A DNA stretch of 64,000 nt from Pseudomonadota bacterium. GTDB lineage: Bacteria > Pseudomonadota > Gammaproteobacteria > Burkholderiales > Ferrovaceae. Below are positions 41,801-49,630 of the stretch, piece after piece. Each line of letters opens with the position of its first letter. Position 1 is the stretch's first letter. The stretch covers positions 27,624 through 91,623 of the forward strand of contig JAKABO010000007.1 of the NCBI GenBank assembly GCA_021796835.1, read 5' to 3'. The notes beneath the pieces are model-generated. The model did not search any database. It saw only the letters and a list, made by a program, of their open reading frames with translations, and was not told where the DNA came from. The translations under genes were made by a program, and so were the position numbers.

Positions 41801-42227
41801 GCACAAACTGCTGCCGGTCTGGCTCCGTCACCTCGTCGCCAGCGCCACGGGGCACATGCCCGACTGCCACCTGGTGGCACAGGACATCGTGCTCACCCTG
41901 CGTGCCCCTGCGCCGGAAGAGGCCCGGGCAATACTTTCCAGCCTGGTCGAACTTTGGCAGGAGGGCCATCGCCGACCGCTGCCGATGGCCCTCAAATCCG
42001 CCTTCACCCTGGTTCGATCCGACGATCTGGAGAAAACCGCCCGGACCTACGAGGGAACAAACCATTTGCCTGCAGAAAGAGACCGTTATCAGGAACGCAT
42101 CTACCCGACCTTCGCCAGCCTGAACCAGACCGGAGAATTCGAAGCCCTCACCCGGAGTCTGGCCTTCCCTCTGTGGTCCTGGGCAAGAGATGCCGTGCTG
42201 ACCCCACTGGCGTCCGCCCATGAGTGA
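38832..42227 (+). CDS. recC: exodeoxyribonuclease V subunit gamma (RecC)
   Basis: A 1131-residue Chi-recognition subunit of RecBCD. The N-terminus GLVVLHGNRLELLQEAV and the segments VNSIGTAEWVKSSLAESLGVCA and PLRALPFEVICLLGMNLEAFPRR are typical of RecC, an inactivated helicase fold without a Walker A. The length is close to E. coli RecC (1122). It overlaps recB by 8 bases. Confidence 0.95.
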   Translation: MSMPPPGLVVLHGNRLELLQEAVVHWMRQHPLAPLTEEIILVNSIGTAEWVKSSLAESLGVCAATRVELPGRFLWRSYRKILGRAVAERSPLNRQALIWRIMKLALQDTLPAPLAAIVHLLRAEDLEARYGFACEVADLFDQYQNYRSTWLADWIQGRNQLTTARGEELPVPPDQAWQPALWRCLWQDLSPAERAFTLPALHQQVLERLQRGGEIIGLPPRILVFGVSTLPHSTLQILDALAHHCQVLVALLNPCRFHWSDIVEGRELWQAVRRRQPWRHHHDFSMTAFEDMHLHAHPLLAAWGRQGRDFMRQLDAYAPSIPEATDLPRIDLFDERTPHTLLEEVQCAIRDLLPLAEHPRNVVAATDRSLVFHRAHSPLREVQVLQDQLLDLLTQSSPALQPRQIVVMIPALEDYVPFIEAVFDRYESGDPRFIPYEIALSRPRLSTPLIQALKWLLALDQHRITASEVRSLLEVPALAQHFELDADGVSKLSRWADASGIRWGLDDLHRASLELGACGDQNTWHFGLERLWLGYANGSSGPFDGIEPYPHLSGLEATVLGSLARFIETLKETWEILRSPAPPAVWVERGRQLLDDWFDATNELENLSLGLLHEALSDWLTLCQETGFADPIPLSLFRRSWFDTLEEPKETGRFLSGGVTFCTLLPLRALPFEVICLLGMNLEAFPRRAAARPHDLMQRPGMPRPGDRARQEDDRALMLDTLLAARRVLSISWCGRDPRDDSERPPSVLVAQLRDYLMRGWRPDENHGYTDLLAQQTRDHPLQPFSRRYFEENQPIHTYAGEWRRVFDPALPEATLPPLSPQDPPKTLSLGMLGRFLRNPVRFYLESILNIHFEEAQTPPDEEMFETSGLARHEWIDALITPPFNPRESQELETRLQRLCRAGQLPLAEMGQAVMAELRGTVTPMLETWGALQERYPCLCDKHPIHLSFGIHEIRDWLEGLRKEGDREPAAWVELLASRVLEKNGKDLQLHKLLPVWLRHLVASATGHMPDCHLVAQDIVLTLRAPAPEEARAILSSLVELWQEGHRRPLPMALKSAFTLVRSDDLEKTARTYEGTNHLPAERDRYQERIYPTFASLNQTGEFEALTRSLAFPLWSWARDAVLTPLASAHE

Positions 42228-45200
42228 ACCCCTCGATCCCCTGACCTTTCCCCTGTGGGGGAGTCGCCTCATCGAAGCCAGCGCCGGAACCGGAAAAACC
42301 TGGACCCTGGCTGCGCTCTATGTGCGCCTGGTGCTGGGACATGGTTCAGGGCATCACGCCCCCCCCGGCGCATTCCTGCCCGAACAGATTCTGGTCATGA
42401 CCTTTACCCGGGCGGCCACCCGCGAACTGTCCGAACGCATTCGCGCACGCCTGGAAGAAGCCGCCGCCTGTTTCAGGGGCGACAGCCTCCCGGCCGATGA
42501 TTTCCTGCGCACCCTGCTGGACGACTATCCCGATCCGCTGGCACGGCGCCATGCCGCCTGGCGTCTGACCCTGGCCAGCCAAGCCATGGAGAGCGCCGCC
42601 ATCCACACGCTGGATGCCTGGTGCCAACAGGTGTTGCAGGACACGACTTTTTCCCATGGACAATGGTTTCCCGCTCAAATCACGGACAACGACGAGGACC
42701 TGATTCCCCTGGCGCTGCAAGATCTTTGGCGGCAACGTCTCTACCCGTTGAGCGGGCTGGAATTCCAGTTTTTTCTGGAGGAGTGGAAGGATTTCTCCCA
42801 TTTTTCCCGGTGCATCCAGAAAGATCTTCCAAAAAACACCCTCCCGTCATGGTCAATGGAAAACGCCCTCGCCAACGCCATCGCCTGGAAGGAAAGGCAC
42901 CAGGCAATGACCGACGGGTTGAAAACCCTGCGCATGCTGTGGCGCTCCCGCATCGAGGCCCTGTGTACCTGGCTCGATGACCAGCTCCCCCCCAATCGGC
43001 AAGATACTCCTTTCAATCAGAAAACCTTCAGGGCGGAGACGGTACGCCAATGGTGTGCCCGTTTGCGCCACTGGTGCGAAGAAAACGGACCGGCCGACCC
43101 CTGTCTGACGGAGGAGGTATGGGACAAACTGACGCCCGCAGGGCTCCAGGCTCAAGTCAAAAAGAATTGCCGGATCGATCCCCCGGCGCTCCTTGAAGAA
43201 CTCGATGACCTCCGCACGACATTGCAACACCTGAGAGACCAGAGGAAACAGTTGCACGACCTCATGGTGGAAGGGGTTGCCCTGCGTCTTGCCCAACACA
43301 AGTCCCAGATCCTGCGCCAGAACTTCACCGACCTCCAGCAACGTCTCGACCGGGCCCTGCAGGGCCCGCAAGGGGAAACCCTGGTCACGGGGCTGCGCCT
43401 GCGCTACCCCGTTGCCCTGATCGACGAATTCCAGGACACCTCGATGCGCCAACTGCGCATGCTGGACCGTATTTATGACTTGAATGCCCACGCGCCGGAA
43501 CGGGGGATCTTCCTGATCGGCGACCCCAAACAATCCATCTATGGTTTCCGCGATGCAGACATTCAGAGTTATCTCAAAGCCCGCGCATCCGTGGCGCCGC
43601 GTCATTACTTCCTGACCACCAATCATCGTTCGGTGGCGCCCGTCGTCGAACTCATCAACACACTCTTTCAGGGCGCCGAACAACGGGATGGACCGGGGGC
43701 CTTTCGCTTCCGCGAAAGAGACGAGGCCCCCCTGCCGTTCCACCCCGTGCAGGCCCATGGACGAGAGGAACAGTTGCGCTGTGACGGGCAGCCTCATCCT
43801 GCCCTCACCGTCTCCTGGACCGCCGAACTGGACAACCGGGGTCAATTGCTCGAACGCATGGCAGAACATTGTGCGGAACATCTGGGGGGACTTCTGGCCT
43901 CCGGCGCCAGCTTTTGCACGAGCGACCTCCGGGTCCCCCTTCGCCCCGCCGATCTGGCCATACTGGTACGCGACCGTCATGAAGCCGCGGCGGTGAAAAA
44001 TGCCCTGGAACGACGAAACATCTCCTCGGTCTATCTGTCCGACCGAACTCACCTGCTGGACTCTGCGGAAACCCCGGACGTCCTTCTGTGGCTTCAGTCC
44101 GTGGCTCATCCCCGCAACCCCCGCCTCCTGCGGGCGGCCCTGGGGACCGCCACCCTGGGGTTCTCCCTGGCCGAACTGGAACACTGGGCCAGGTCGGAGG
44201 CCGCCTTCGAAGAACTATTGAATTTCTGGATCGAACTTCACCACTGCTGGCAACGGCAGGGAGTGTTGTCCATGCTGCAGCGCCTGCTCCACCATTTTTC
44301 CCTGCCGGCCCGCTGGCTTCAGGAAAAAGACGGCGAGCGCCGCCTTACCCAGGTTCTCCATCTGGCAGAATTCCTGCAGCGCACCAGCGCCCGCCTCGAA
44401 GGCCCGGAAGCCCTGATCCAGTGGCTGGTCCACGAGTGTCAGACCCCCACCTCGAGCCCGGAGGAATTACGCCTGGAAAGCGATGCAGACCGGGTTCGCC
44501 TCATCACCATCCATAAATCCAAGGGGCTGGAATTTCCTGTGGTCTATCTACCCTTTGCCACCTGTTTCAGACCCGAACCCGATGCCGACGCCGATGAAAG
44601 ACGCCTCCAGGAAGATATCCGCCTGCTTTATGTGGCGTTGACCCGTGCCCGGCACGCCCTGTGGATCGGAGTTTCGCCCTTCAAATATAAAACCGGCGAC
44701 CCTCAGTTCTCCGCCAGCGCCCTGGGCTGGTTGCTGGGGGCGACCCGGGGCGACCCTGCCGAACGACTGTTGCCCCTGCTCCGGGAAACCTGGGGCAGTT
44801 TTCCGGAAGTGCGTTTCACGGAAGCCCGTCTGCCGCTCTCGACCACGCCCTTTTGCCCCCCGCCTGCCCCGGCCTTGCGTCCCGCCTCCCTCATCACCGG
44901 CACCTTTGATCGCGCCTGGGCCATTCACAGTTTTTCCTCCCTCACCCGTTCCCTGGCATTGACGTTGCCCCCCTCTCCCGCGACACAACAAAACCCGCCT
45001 CTGTCCGAGGCCAGCCCACGCCATCGTTTTCCGCGCGGCGCCTGGGCCGGGAAATTTCTGCATGAACAGCTGGCCTGGGCTGCCGAACGCCGTTTTGCCT
45101 TCGACACCGACCCCACCCTGAGTCTCCAGTTACATCAACGCTGCCTGCGTCAAGGCTGGGAAGCCCATGCCGATGACCTCGGACAGTGGTTACAGGAAAT

Positions 45201-45744
45201 TGCCCTGACTCCCATCGCTCCCAGCGGAGTCGCCCTGCGTGCACTTCCCCGGACTTTCCAGGAAATGGAATTCTGGTTTCCGCTCCAACCCACCCACACC
45301 GAACGGCTGGATGACTTCTGCCAGACGCATTTCTGGCCCACCCATCCCCGCCCTCCCCTCGCGGCACGGGCGCTGAAGGGATTGATGATGGGATTTGCCG
45401 ATCTGGTCTTCGTCTGGGAGGATCGCTTCTGGGTATTGGACTACAAATCCAATGCCCTGGGGGATAACGATGCCGCCTATACCCGCACGGCCCTGGAACA
45501 GGCGGCGGTCACGCATCGCTATGAAGTACAAATGGCACTTTATCTGTTGGCCTTGCACCGTCTTCTGAAAGTGCGCCTGGGGTCCGCCTATGTCCCCCGC
45601 CAGCATCTGGGCGGCGGCATCGACCTCTTCCTGCGGGGCATCCAGGGACCGGAGCGCGGAAGCCTGCTGCTCGAATCCCCCGATCGGTGGATCGAAGCGC
45701 TCGATGCCCTGCTTGCACCCACGTTCACCGGAACCCCCTCATGA
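42220..45744 (+). CDS. recB: exodeoxyribonuclease V subunit beta (RecB)
   Basis: A 1174-residue UvrD-type helicase-nuclease. Walker A is IEASAGTGKTWTLAALY near residue 15-28; motif II/III region LIDEFQDT, then GDPKQSIYGFRDADI; helicase motif V/VI region HKSKGLEFPVVYLP and LYVALTRAR. The C-terminal PD-(D/E)xK nuclease contains WVLDYKSNALG with Asp1074 and Lys1076. All core residues are intact. It shares ATGA with recD. Confidence 0.96.
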   Translation: MSEPLDPLTFPLWGSRLIEASAGTGKTWTLAALYVRLVLGHGSGHHAPPGAFLPEQILVMTFTRAATRELSERIRARLEEAAACFRGDSLPADDFLRTLLDDYPDPLARRHAAWRLTLASQAMESAAIHTLDAWCQQVLQDTTFSHGQWFPAQITDNDEDLIPLALQDLWRQRLYPLSGLEFQFFLEEWKDFSHFSRCIQKDLPKNTLPSWSMENALANAIAWKERHQAMTDGLKTLRMLWRSRIEALCTWLDDQLPPNRQDTPFNQKTFRAETVRQWCARLRHWCEENGPADPCLTEEVWDKLTPAGLQAQVKKNCRIDPPALLEELDDLRTTLQHLRDQRKQLHDLMVEGVALRLAQHKSQILRQNFTDLQQRLDRALQGPQGETLVTGLRLRYPVALIDEFQDTSMRQLRMLDRIYDLNAHAPERGIFLIGDPKQSIYGFRDADIQSYLKARASVAPRHYFLTTNHRSVAPVVELINTLFQGAEQRDGPGAFRFRERDEAPLPFHPVQAHGREEQLRCDGQPHPALTVSWTAELDNRGQLLERMAEHCAEHLGGLLASGASFCTSDLRVPLRPADLAILVRDRHEAAAVKNALERRNISSVYLSDRTHLLDSAETPDVLLWLQSVAHPRNPRLLRAALGTATLGFSLAELEHWARSEAAFEELLNFWIELHHCWQRQGVLSMLQRLLHHFSLPARWLQEKDGERRLTQVLHLAEFLQRTSARLEGPEALIQWLVHECQTPTSSPEELRLESDADRVRLITIHKSKGLEFPVVYLPFATCFRPEPDADADERRLQEDIRLLYVALTRARHALWIGVSPFKYKTGDPQFSASALGWLLGATRGDPAERLLPLLRETWGSFPEVRFTEARLPLSTTPFCPPPAPALRPASLITGTFDRAWAIHSFSSLTRSLALTLPPSPATQQNPPLSEASPRHRFPRGAWAGKFLHEQLAWAAERRFAFDTDPTLSLQLHQRCLRQGWEAHADDLGQWLQEIALTPIAPSGVALRALPRTFQEMEFWFPLQPTHTERLDDFCQTHFWPTHPRPPLAARALKGLMMGFADLVFVWEDRFWVLDYKSNALGDNDAAYTRTALEQAAVTHRYEVQMALYLLALHRLLKVRLGSAYVPRQHLGGGIDLFLRGIQGPERGSLLLESPDRWIEALDALLAPTFTGTPS

Positions 45745-47660
45745 CTCCCGCCAGCCTTTTGGAACACCTCGAAACCTGGTACCGTCAGGGGAAGTTGCGC
45801 CTGCTCGATGTCTCCTTTGCGCGCTGGTGTGCCCGGCATGATCCCGCACCCACGCCCGAACTTCTGCTGGTCGCGGCCTTGGTTGCATACCTGGAGGGAC
45901 GGGGACACAGTTGCCTGGATCTCGACCCTCTCCTTCAACAGACCCTGAACCTGGGTACGGAACTGGAGGCAGCACTGGCCCAGGTCCTGGCCGAGTTGCC
46001 GCGCACCCGGGCCGCCTGGCAGGACGCCCTGTACGGCAGCCCTTGCGTCGCCTCCCCCTCGTCTCCCGTCCCGTCGCCACTGGTGCTGGCGGAAAACCGC
46101 CTGTACCTGCGACGCTACTGGCAGTACGAAACCGCCCTCAGCCAGCAGATTCGCCAGCGTACAAACCCTGCGCTCTGGTCCCTCGATGCACTGGCCGGGG
46201 CCCTTCCCTGGCTCCACGCACTCTTCCCCACCCATGATGCGGGAATCCACTGGCAACGGGTGGCCTGTGCCCTGGCCCTGCGCAGCCCCTTCACCCTCAT
46301 CACCGGCGGACCGGGTACCGGAAAAACCCATACCGTCGCCCGGTTGCTGACCGTTCTCCTGAGTCAGTCCGCCCACCCGGAGGCACTGCGTATCGCCCTG
46401 GCCGCGCCCACCGGAAAGGCCGCAGCCCGCCTCACGGAATCCCTCCGGAAAGCGCTTCGTGAATTGCCCCCGAACCTGCCCGCCGCTCTGGATATCCCGA
46501 CCCTCATCGAACAGGTGGGCCCGGCCCGCACGCTCCACTCCCTGCTCGGACAGGACTGGACGACCCGCCAGTTCCGCCACGACGCCGCGCACCCCCTCGA
46601 CCTCGACCTCCTCATCGTGGATGAAGCCTCCATGGTGGATCTGAAAATGATGGTTGCGCTGTTCGATGCCCTTCCTTCCCGCAGCCGCATCGTACTTCTG
46701 GGAGACCGGGATCAACTGGCCAGCGTGGAAGCGGGCGCCGTGCTGGGGGATCTCTGCCTCCATGCCGAGGCAGGGCACTACCGTCCGGAGACGGCCGATT
46801 TTCTCCGTACCCTGGGTGACCCTCCCTTGCCAGAAAACCTGTGTGATCCCAACGGATCGGATCTCGCCCAATGCCGGGTCATGCTGCGCCACAGCCACCG
46901 CTTTGGCACTGCCATCGGCGCCCTGGCCATGGCGGTCAATGCCGGCGATGTCGGATCCGTCACCCGCTTGCTGAAACAGGAGACCCATCCCTCCCTGGCC
47001 TGGAAGGACTGTGCCTCTCCTCAGGAAGTGGTAGAGATCGCCACCTGTTCCACCGATCTCTCCTACGGAAAGTTTTCTCGACTGCTTCAGACCCGACCCG
47101 CCTCCGCCGATTTTGACTCCTGGGCCCTTCTGCTGCTCCAGGCGTTGGACCAGTTCCGCGTCCTCTGCGCGCTGCGCGAGGGTCCCTGGGGGGTCGTCGA
47201 ACTCAATCGGTCCATCGAACAGAAATTGCGGACCATGGGCGGACTACAGTCCCAGGGCGAATGGTACGAAGGACGCCCGGTCATCATCACGCGCAACGAC
47301 GCCGACCTGTCCCTGGCCAACGGGGACATCGGTCTGACCCTGCGTTCTCCCTACCCTGCGCAGGGACTACGGGTCTATTTTCCGGATGCCATGCGAAGCC
47401 TGCGCGCACTGGCGCCCAGCCGGCTCAACCATGTGGAAACCGCCTTTGCCCTGACCGTCCACAAATCCCAGGGCTCCGAATTCGAGCATACCTGCCTGGT
47501 GCTTCCTGCACCCCACCCCATCGTCACCCGGGAACTGATCTACACCGGCATCACCCGTGCCCGCCAGCGCCTCACCCTGCTCTGCGCAGACCCGACCACG
47601 CTGGAAATCGGCCTGGCCCACCCTACCCAACGCACCAGCGGCCTGAAATTCGAGGCATGA
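45741..47660 (+). CDS. recD: exodeoxyribonuclease V subunit alpha (RecD)
   Basis: A 639-residue 5'-3' helicase subunit. Walker A is ITGGPGTGKTHTVARLL; motif II is LLIVDEASMVDL, then LLGDRDQLASVEAGAVLGDL; the C-terminal motif VHKSQGSEF and ITRARQRLTLL complete the SF1B set. The ATG at 45741 overlaps the recB stop; the longer open frame from 45687 is inside recB. The complete recC-recB-recD order implies a functional Chi-type recombination enzyme. Confidence 0.95.
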   Translation: MTPASLLEHLETWYRQGKLRLLDVSFARWCARHDPAPTPELLLVAALVAYLEGRGHSCLDLDPLLQQTLNLGTELEAALAQVLAELPRTRAAWQDALYGSPCVASPSSPVPSPLVLAENRLYLRRYWQYETALSQQIRQRTNPALWSLDALAGALPWLHALFPTHDAGIHWQRVACALALRSPFTLITGGPGTGKTHTVARLLTVLLSQSAHPEALRIALAAPTGKAAARLTESLRKALRELPPNLPAALDIPTLIEQVGPARTLHSLLGQDWTTRQFRHDAAHPLDLDLLIVDEASMVDLKMMVALFDALPSRSRIVLLGDRDQLASVEAGAVLGDLCLHAEAGHYRPETADFLRTLGDPPLPENLCDPNGSDLAQCRVMLRHSHRFGTAIGALAMAVNAGDVGSVTRLLKQETHPSLAWKDCASPQEVVEIATCSTDLSYGKFSRLLQTRPASADFDSWALLLLQALDQFRVLCALREGPWGVVELNRSIEQKLRTMGGLQSQGEWYEGRPVIITRNDADLSLANGDIGLTLRSPYPAQGLRVYFPDAMRSLRALAPSRLNHVETAFALTVHKSQGSEFEHTCLVLPAPHPIVTRELIYTGITRARQRLTLLCADPTTLEIGLAHPTQRTSGLKFEA

Positions 47661-47706
47661 CCTGAGCCGCCCCCCCCATTACTGCCATGCGCGGCCTCCG
47701 ATCCTT

Positions 47707-47715
47707 TGGTAAACT
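47707..47715 (+). promoter_or_regulatory. extended -10 promoter for ispB
   Basis: TGG-TAAACT is an extended -10 (4 of 6 bases plus TGn). The start would be near 47722, giving a ~65-base leader. Confidence 0.35.
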
Positions 47716-47786
47716 ACGGACTGCCTTCCTGTCTTCAACCAGCCCCATTGGCCTTGAGAGTGTTGTCCTGTGCATGAGAACGCGCT

Positions 47787-48758
47787 GTGAGTTTTGAACC
47801 GATCCGCACCCTGGCGGCCGATGATCTGAAAGCGCTGGACGCGGTCATTCGCCATCACCTGCACTCTGACGTCGCGCTGGTCCGGCAGATTGCCGAATAC
47901 CTCATCCACAGCGGGGGGAAGCGCCTGCGTCCCCTTCTGTTGCTGCTCTGTGCCCGCGCCCTGGGCTACCAGGGCCATCATCACCATACGCTCGCTGCCG
48001 TCGTCGAGTTCATCCATACGGCGACCCTGTTGCACGATGACGTCGTCGACAAATCCGACCTGAGACGCGGACAAAAAACCGCCAATTCCCTGTTTGGTAA
48101 CGAGGCCAGCGTTCTGGTCGGCGATTTCATCTACTCCCGTGCCTTCCAGATGATGGTTTCCGTCAATCAGATGAAGGTCATGGAGGTGCTGGCAGATGCC
48201 ACCAACGTGATCGCCGAAGGCGAGGTGTTGCAACTGCTCAACTGCCACGACCCGGAAGTGGATGAGTCCCGTTATTTACAGGTGATCCGCTACAAAACCG
48301 CCAAGTTGTTCGAGTCTGCAACCCGTTTGGCGGGGATTCTGGCCGAGGTCCCCTTGCCCGTCGAGGAACACCTGGCCACCTTCGGTGGTGAGTTGGGCAC
48401 CGCCTTCCAGATCATCGATGATGTACTGGATTATTCGGGCCAACTGGAGGATCTGGGCAAGAATCTGGGCGATGACCTGGCCGAAGGAAAAGCCACGCTC
48501 CCGGTGATCCGCGCCCTTCAAACTGCCGCGCCGGCCCAGGCCGACTTGCTCAGAAATGCCATCGAACAGGGAGGCGGATCCTCGCTGGAAGCCGTTGCCC
48601 GCATCATCCGGGACAGCGGAGCCCTAGCCTATGCCCGCCAACGGGCATTGCAGTTCAGCCAGTCGGCGCTGGTTCACCTGAATCAGGCCCTTCCCCCCTC
48701 GTCCTATCGGGACGCGCTGGCGCAACTCACCCTGCTGGCCGTGGAGCGCACCCGATGA
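47787..48758 (+). CDS. ispB: octaprenyl diphosphate synthase
   Basis: A 323-residue trans-isoprenyl diphosphate synthase making the ubiquinone side chain. The first aspartate-rich motif is HDDVVD, the second is QIIDDVLDYSG; SGGKRLRP (substrate binding) is near residue 42-49. The GTG at 47787 starts MSFEPIRTLAADD, which lines up with IspB N-termini. In many betaproteobacteria ispB lies divergent from rplU-rpmA; those ribosomal genes are not in this window. Confidence 0.93.
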   Translation: MSFEPIRTLAADDLKALDAVIRHHLHSDVALVRQIAEYLIHSGGKRLRPLLLLLCARALGYQGHHHHTLAAVVEFIHTATLLHDDVVDKSDLRRGQKTANSLFGNEASVLVGDFIYSRAFQMMVSVNQMKVMEVLADATNVIAEGEVLQLLNCHDPEVDESRYLQVIRYKTAKLFESATRLAGILAEVPLPVEEHLATFGGELGTAFQIIDDVLDYSGQLEDLGKNLGDDLAEGKATLPVIRALQTAAPAQADLLRNAIEQGGGSSLEAVARIIRDSGALAYARQRALQFSQSALVHLNQALPPSSYRDALAQLTLLAVERTR

Positions 48759-48781
48759 TCCATGATCCCCGAAATTTGAAA

Positions 48782-48798
48782 TTTAAGGCACGCTTAAG
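48782..48798 (+). promoter_or_regulatory. PmrA/BqsR-type direct repeat (response-regulator box)
   Basis: TTTAAG (48782-48787), 5 bases, CTTAAG (48793-48798): this matches the PmrA consensus YTTAAK-N5-YTTAAK and, read as TTAAG-N6-TTAAG, the BqsR/CarR box. Ten bases separate it from a -10 (TCTAAT, 48809-48814), the spacing expected for OmpR-family activators. A third TTAAG half-site lies at 48859. Confidence 0.6.
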
Positions 48799-48808
48799 GC
48801 TGATCGGT

Positions 48809-48814
48809 TCTAAT
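48809..48814 (+). promoter_or_regulatory. -10 element of the box-controlled promoter
   Basis: TCTAAT (5 of 6 to TATAAT) with no -35 hexamer; the direct repeat occupies the -35 position. The predicted start is at about 48821, just ahead of the hairpin GAGTC-TGA-GACTC. Confidence 0.5.
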
Positions 48815-48820
48815 CACTCC

Positions 48821-48890
48821 TGAGTCTGAGACTCCTCTGTGAATGGATTCGTTTCCCCTTAAGGTGGCCCTTCGGGCCACTTCTTTTTAT
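48821..48890 (+). ncRNA. candidate ~70-nt small RNA between ispB and the two-component genes
   Basis: It begins at the predicted start, folds a 5-base-pair hairpin GAGTC/GACTC (48822-48834), has a ~29-base unpaired linker, and ends in a strong intrinsic terminator (48864-48890). There is no ORF of note. Alternatives: the terminator simply ends ispB, or the RNA is an attenuated leader reading into the response-regulator gene. Assignment rests on promoter and terminator geometry only. Confidence 0.4.
48864..48890 (+). terminator. strong intrinsic terminator
   Basis: GTGGCCC (48864-48870), loop TTC, GGGCCAC (48874-48880), then TTCTTTTTAT. A seven-base-pair GC-rich stem followed by a T-rich run. 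It terminates ispB and/or the short RNA described at 48821. Confidence 0.9.
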
Positions 48891-48915
48891 CCTGATCGGA
48901 TCCGGCCATTTCCTC

Positions 48916-48921
48916 TAGAAT
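48916..48921 (+). promoter_or_regulatory. -10 element of the two-component operon
   Basis: TAGAAT (5 of 6), with a start near 48928 and an ATG at 48944. The -35 region is weak. It is independent of the box-driven promoter upstream of the terminator. Confidence 0.35.
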
Positions 48922-48943
48922 GTCACTTTCTTTGGGATGATTC

Positions 48944-49603
48944 ATGAGACTTTTACTGGTTGAAGACGATCCATTGCTGGGGGACGGGCTGCGGGTCGGC
49001 TTGCGTCAGGCGGGCTATGCCGTGGATTGGGTGGAAGACGGCCAGACAGCCAAATTTTCCCTGCAATCCGAAAATTATGACCTCGCGGTGCTCGATCTCG
49101 GTTTACCCAAAATCTCCGGGCTGGAATTATTGAAATGGCTGCGCGCTCAAGCCATGACCCTTCCCGTCCTGGTTTTGACGGCGCGGGATACCGTCCCCGA
49201 CCGGGTCACCGGACTGGATGCAGGCGCCGATGATTACCTGATCAAACCCTTCGATCTCGATGAATTGATCGCCCGTCTGCGTGCCCTGTCCCGCCGGGGC
49301 AGCGGACTGGCCACCCCGCTTCTCACGCACAAGGAGATCAGTCTCGACCCCGCAGCCCACCAGGTATTCAAAAATGGCGCCCTGGTGGAACTGTCTGCAC
49401 GGGAATTTTCCCTGTTGCACCAACTCCTGCTCAACATTGGCCGGGTTCAGACCCGTGATCAACTGGAAAGCCACCTCTATGGCTGGGGCGAGGAAGTGGA
49501 AAGCAATTCCATCGAGGTCCATATCCATCATCTGCGCAAAAAACTGGGCAACACGCTGATCCGAACCCTGCGCGGCATCGGGTATGTCATCGACAAACCC
49601 TGA
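48944..49603 (+). CDS. OmpR-family response regulator (QseB/PmrA/BqsR-like)
   Basis: A 219-residue regulator: receiver domain (residues 1-115) with acidic pair E7-D8-D9, phospho-acceptor Asp51 (AVLDLGLP), and LIKPFDLDELIARL; then a winged-helix DNA-binding domain (about 125-217) with VELSAREFSLLHQLL and SNSIEVHIHHLRKKLG. It resembles QseB, PmrA and BqsR closely, and these cannot be separated by sequence alone. The matching direct repeat 146 bases upstream fits autoregulation. The sensor gene follows after 27 bases. Confidence 0.92.
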   Translation: MRLLLVEDDPLLGDGLRVGLRQAGYAVDWVEDGQTAKFSLQSENYDLAVLDLGLPKISGLELLKWLRAQAMTLPVLVLTARDTVPDRVTGLDAGADDYLIKPFDLDELIARLRALSRRGSGLATPLLTHKEISLDPAAHQVFKNGALVELSAREFSLLHQLLLNIGRVQTRDQLESHLYGWGEEVESNSIEVHIHHLRKKLGNTLIRTLRGIGYVIDKP

Positions 49604-49630
49604 TCATCCCGGAACGGCGCAGCGCACCTC

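Noticed and set aside
42853..44184. Long minus-strand open frame opposite recB
   Set aside because: It is a high-GC shadow frame with no ribosome site or recognisable domain; the plus-strand recB motifs are intact.
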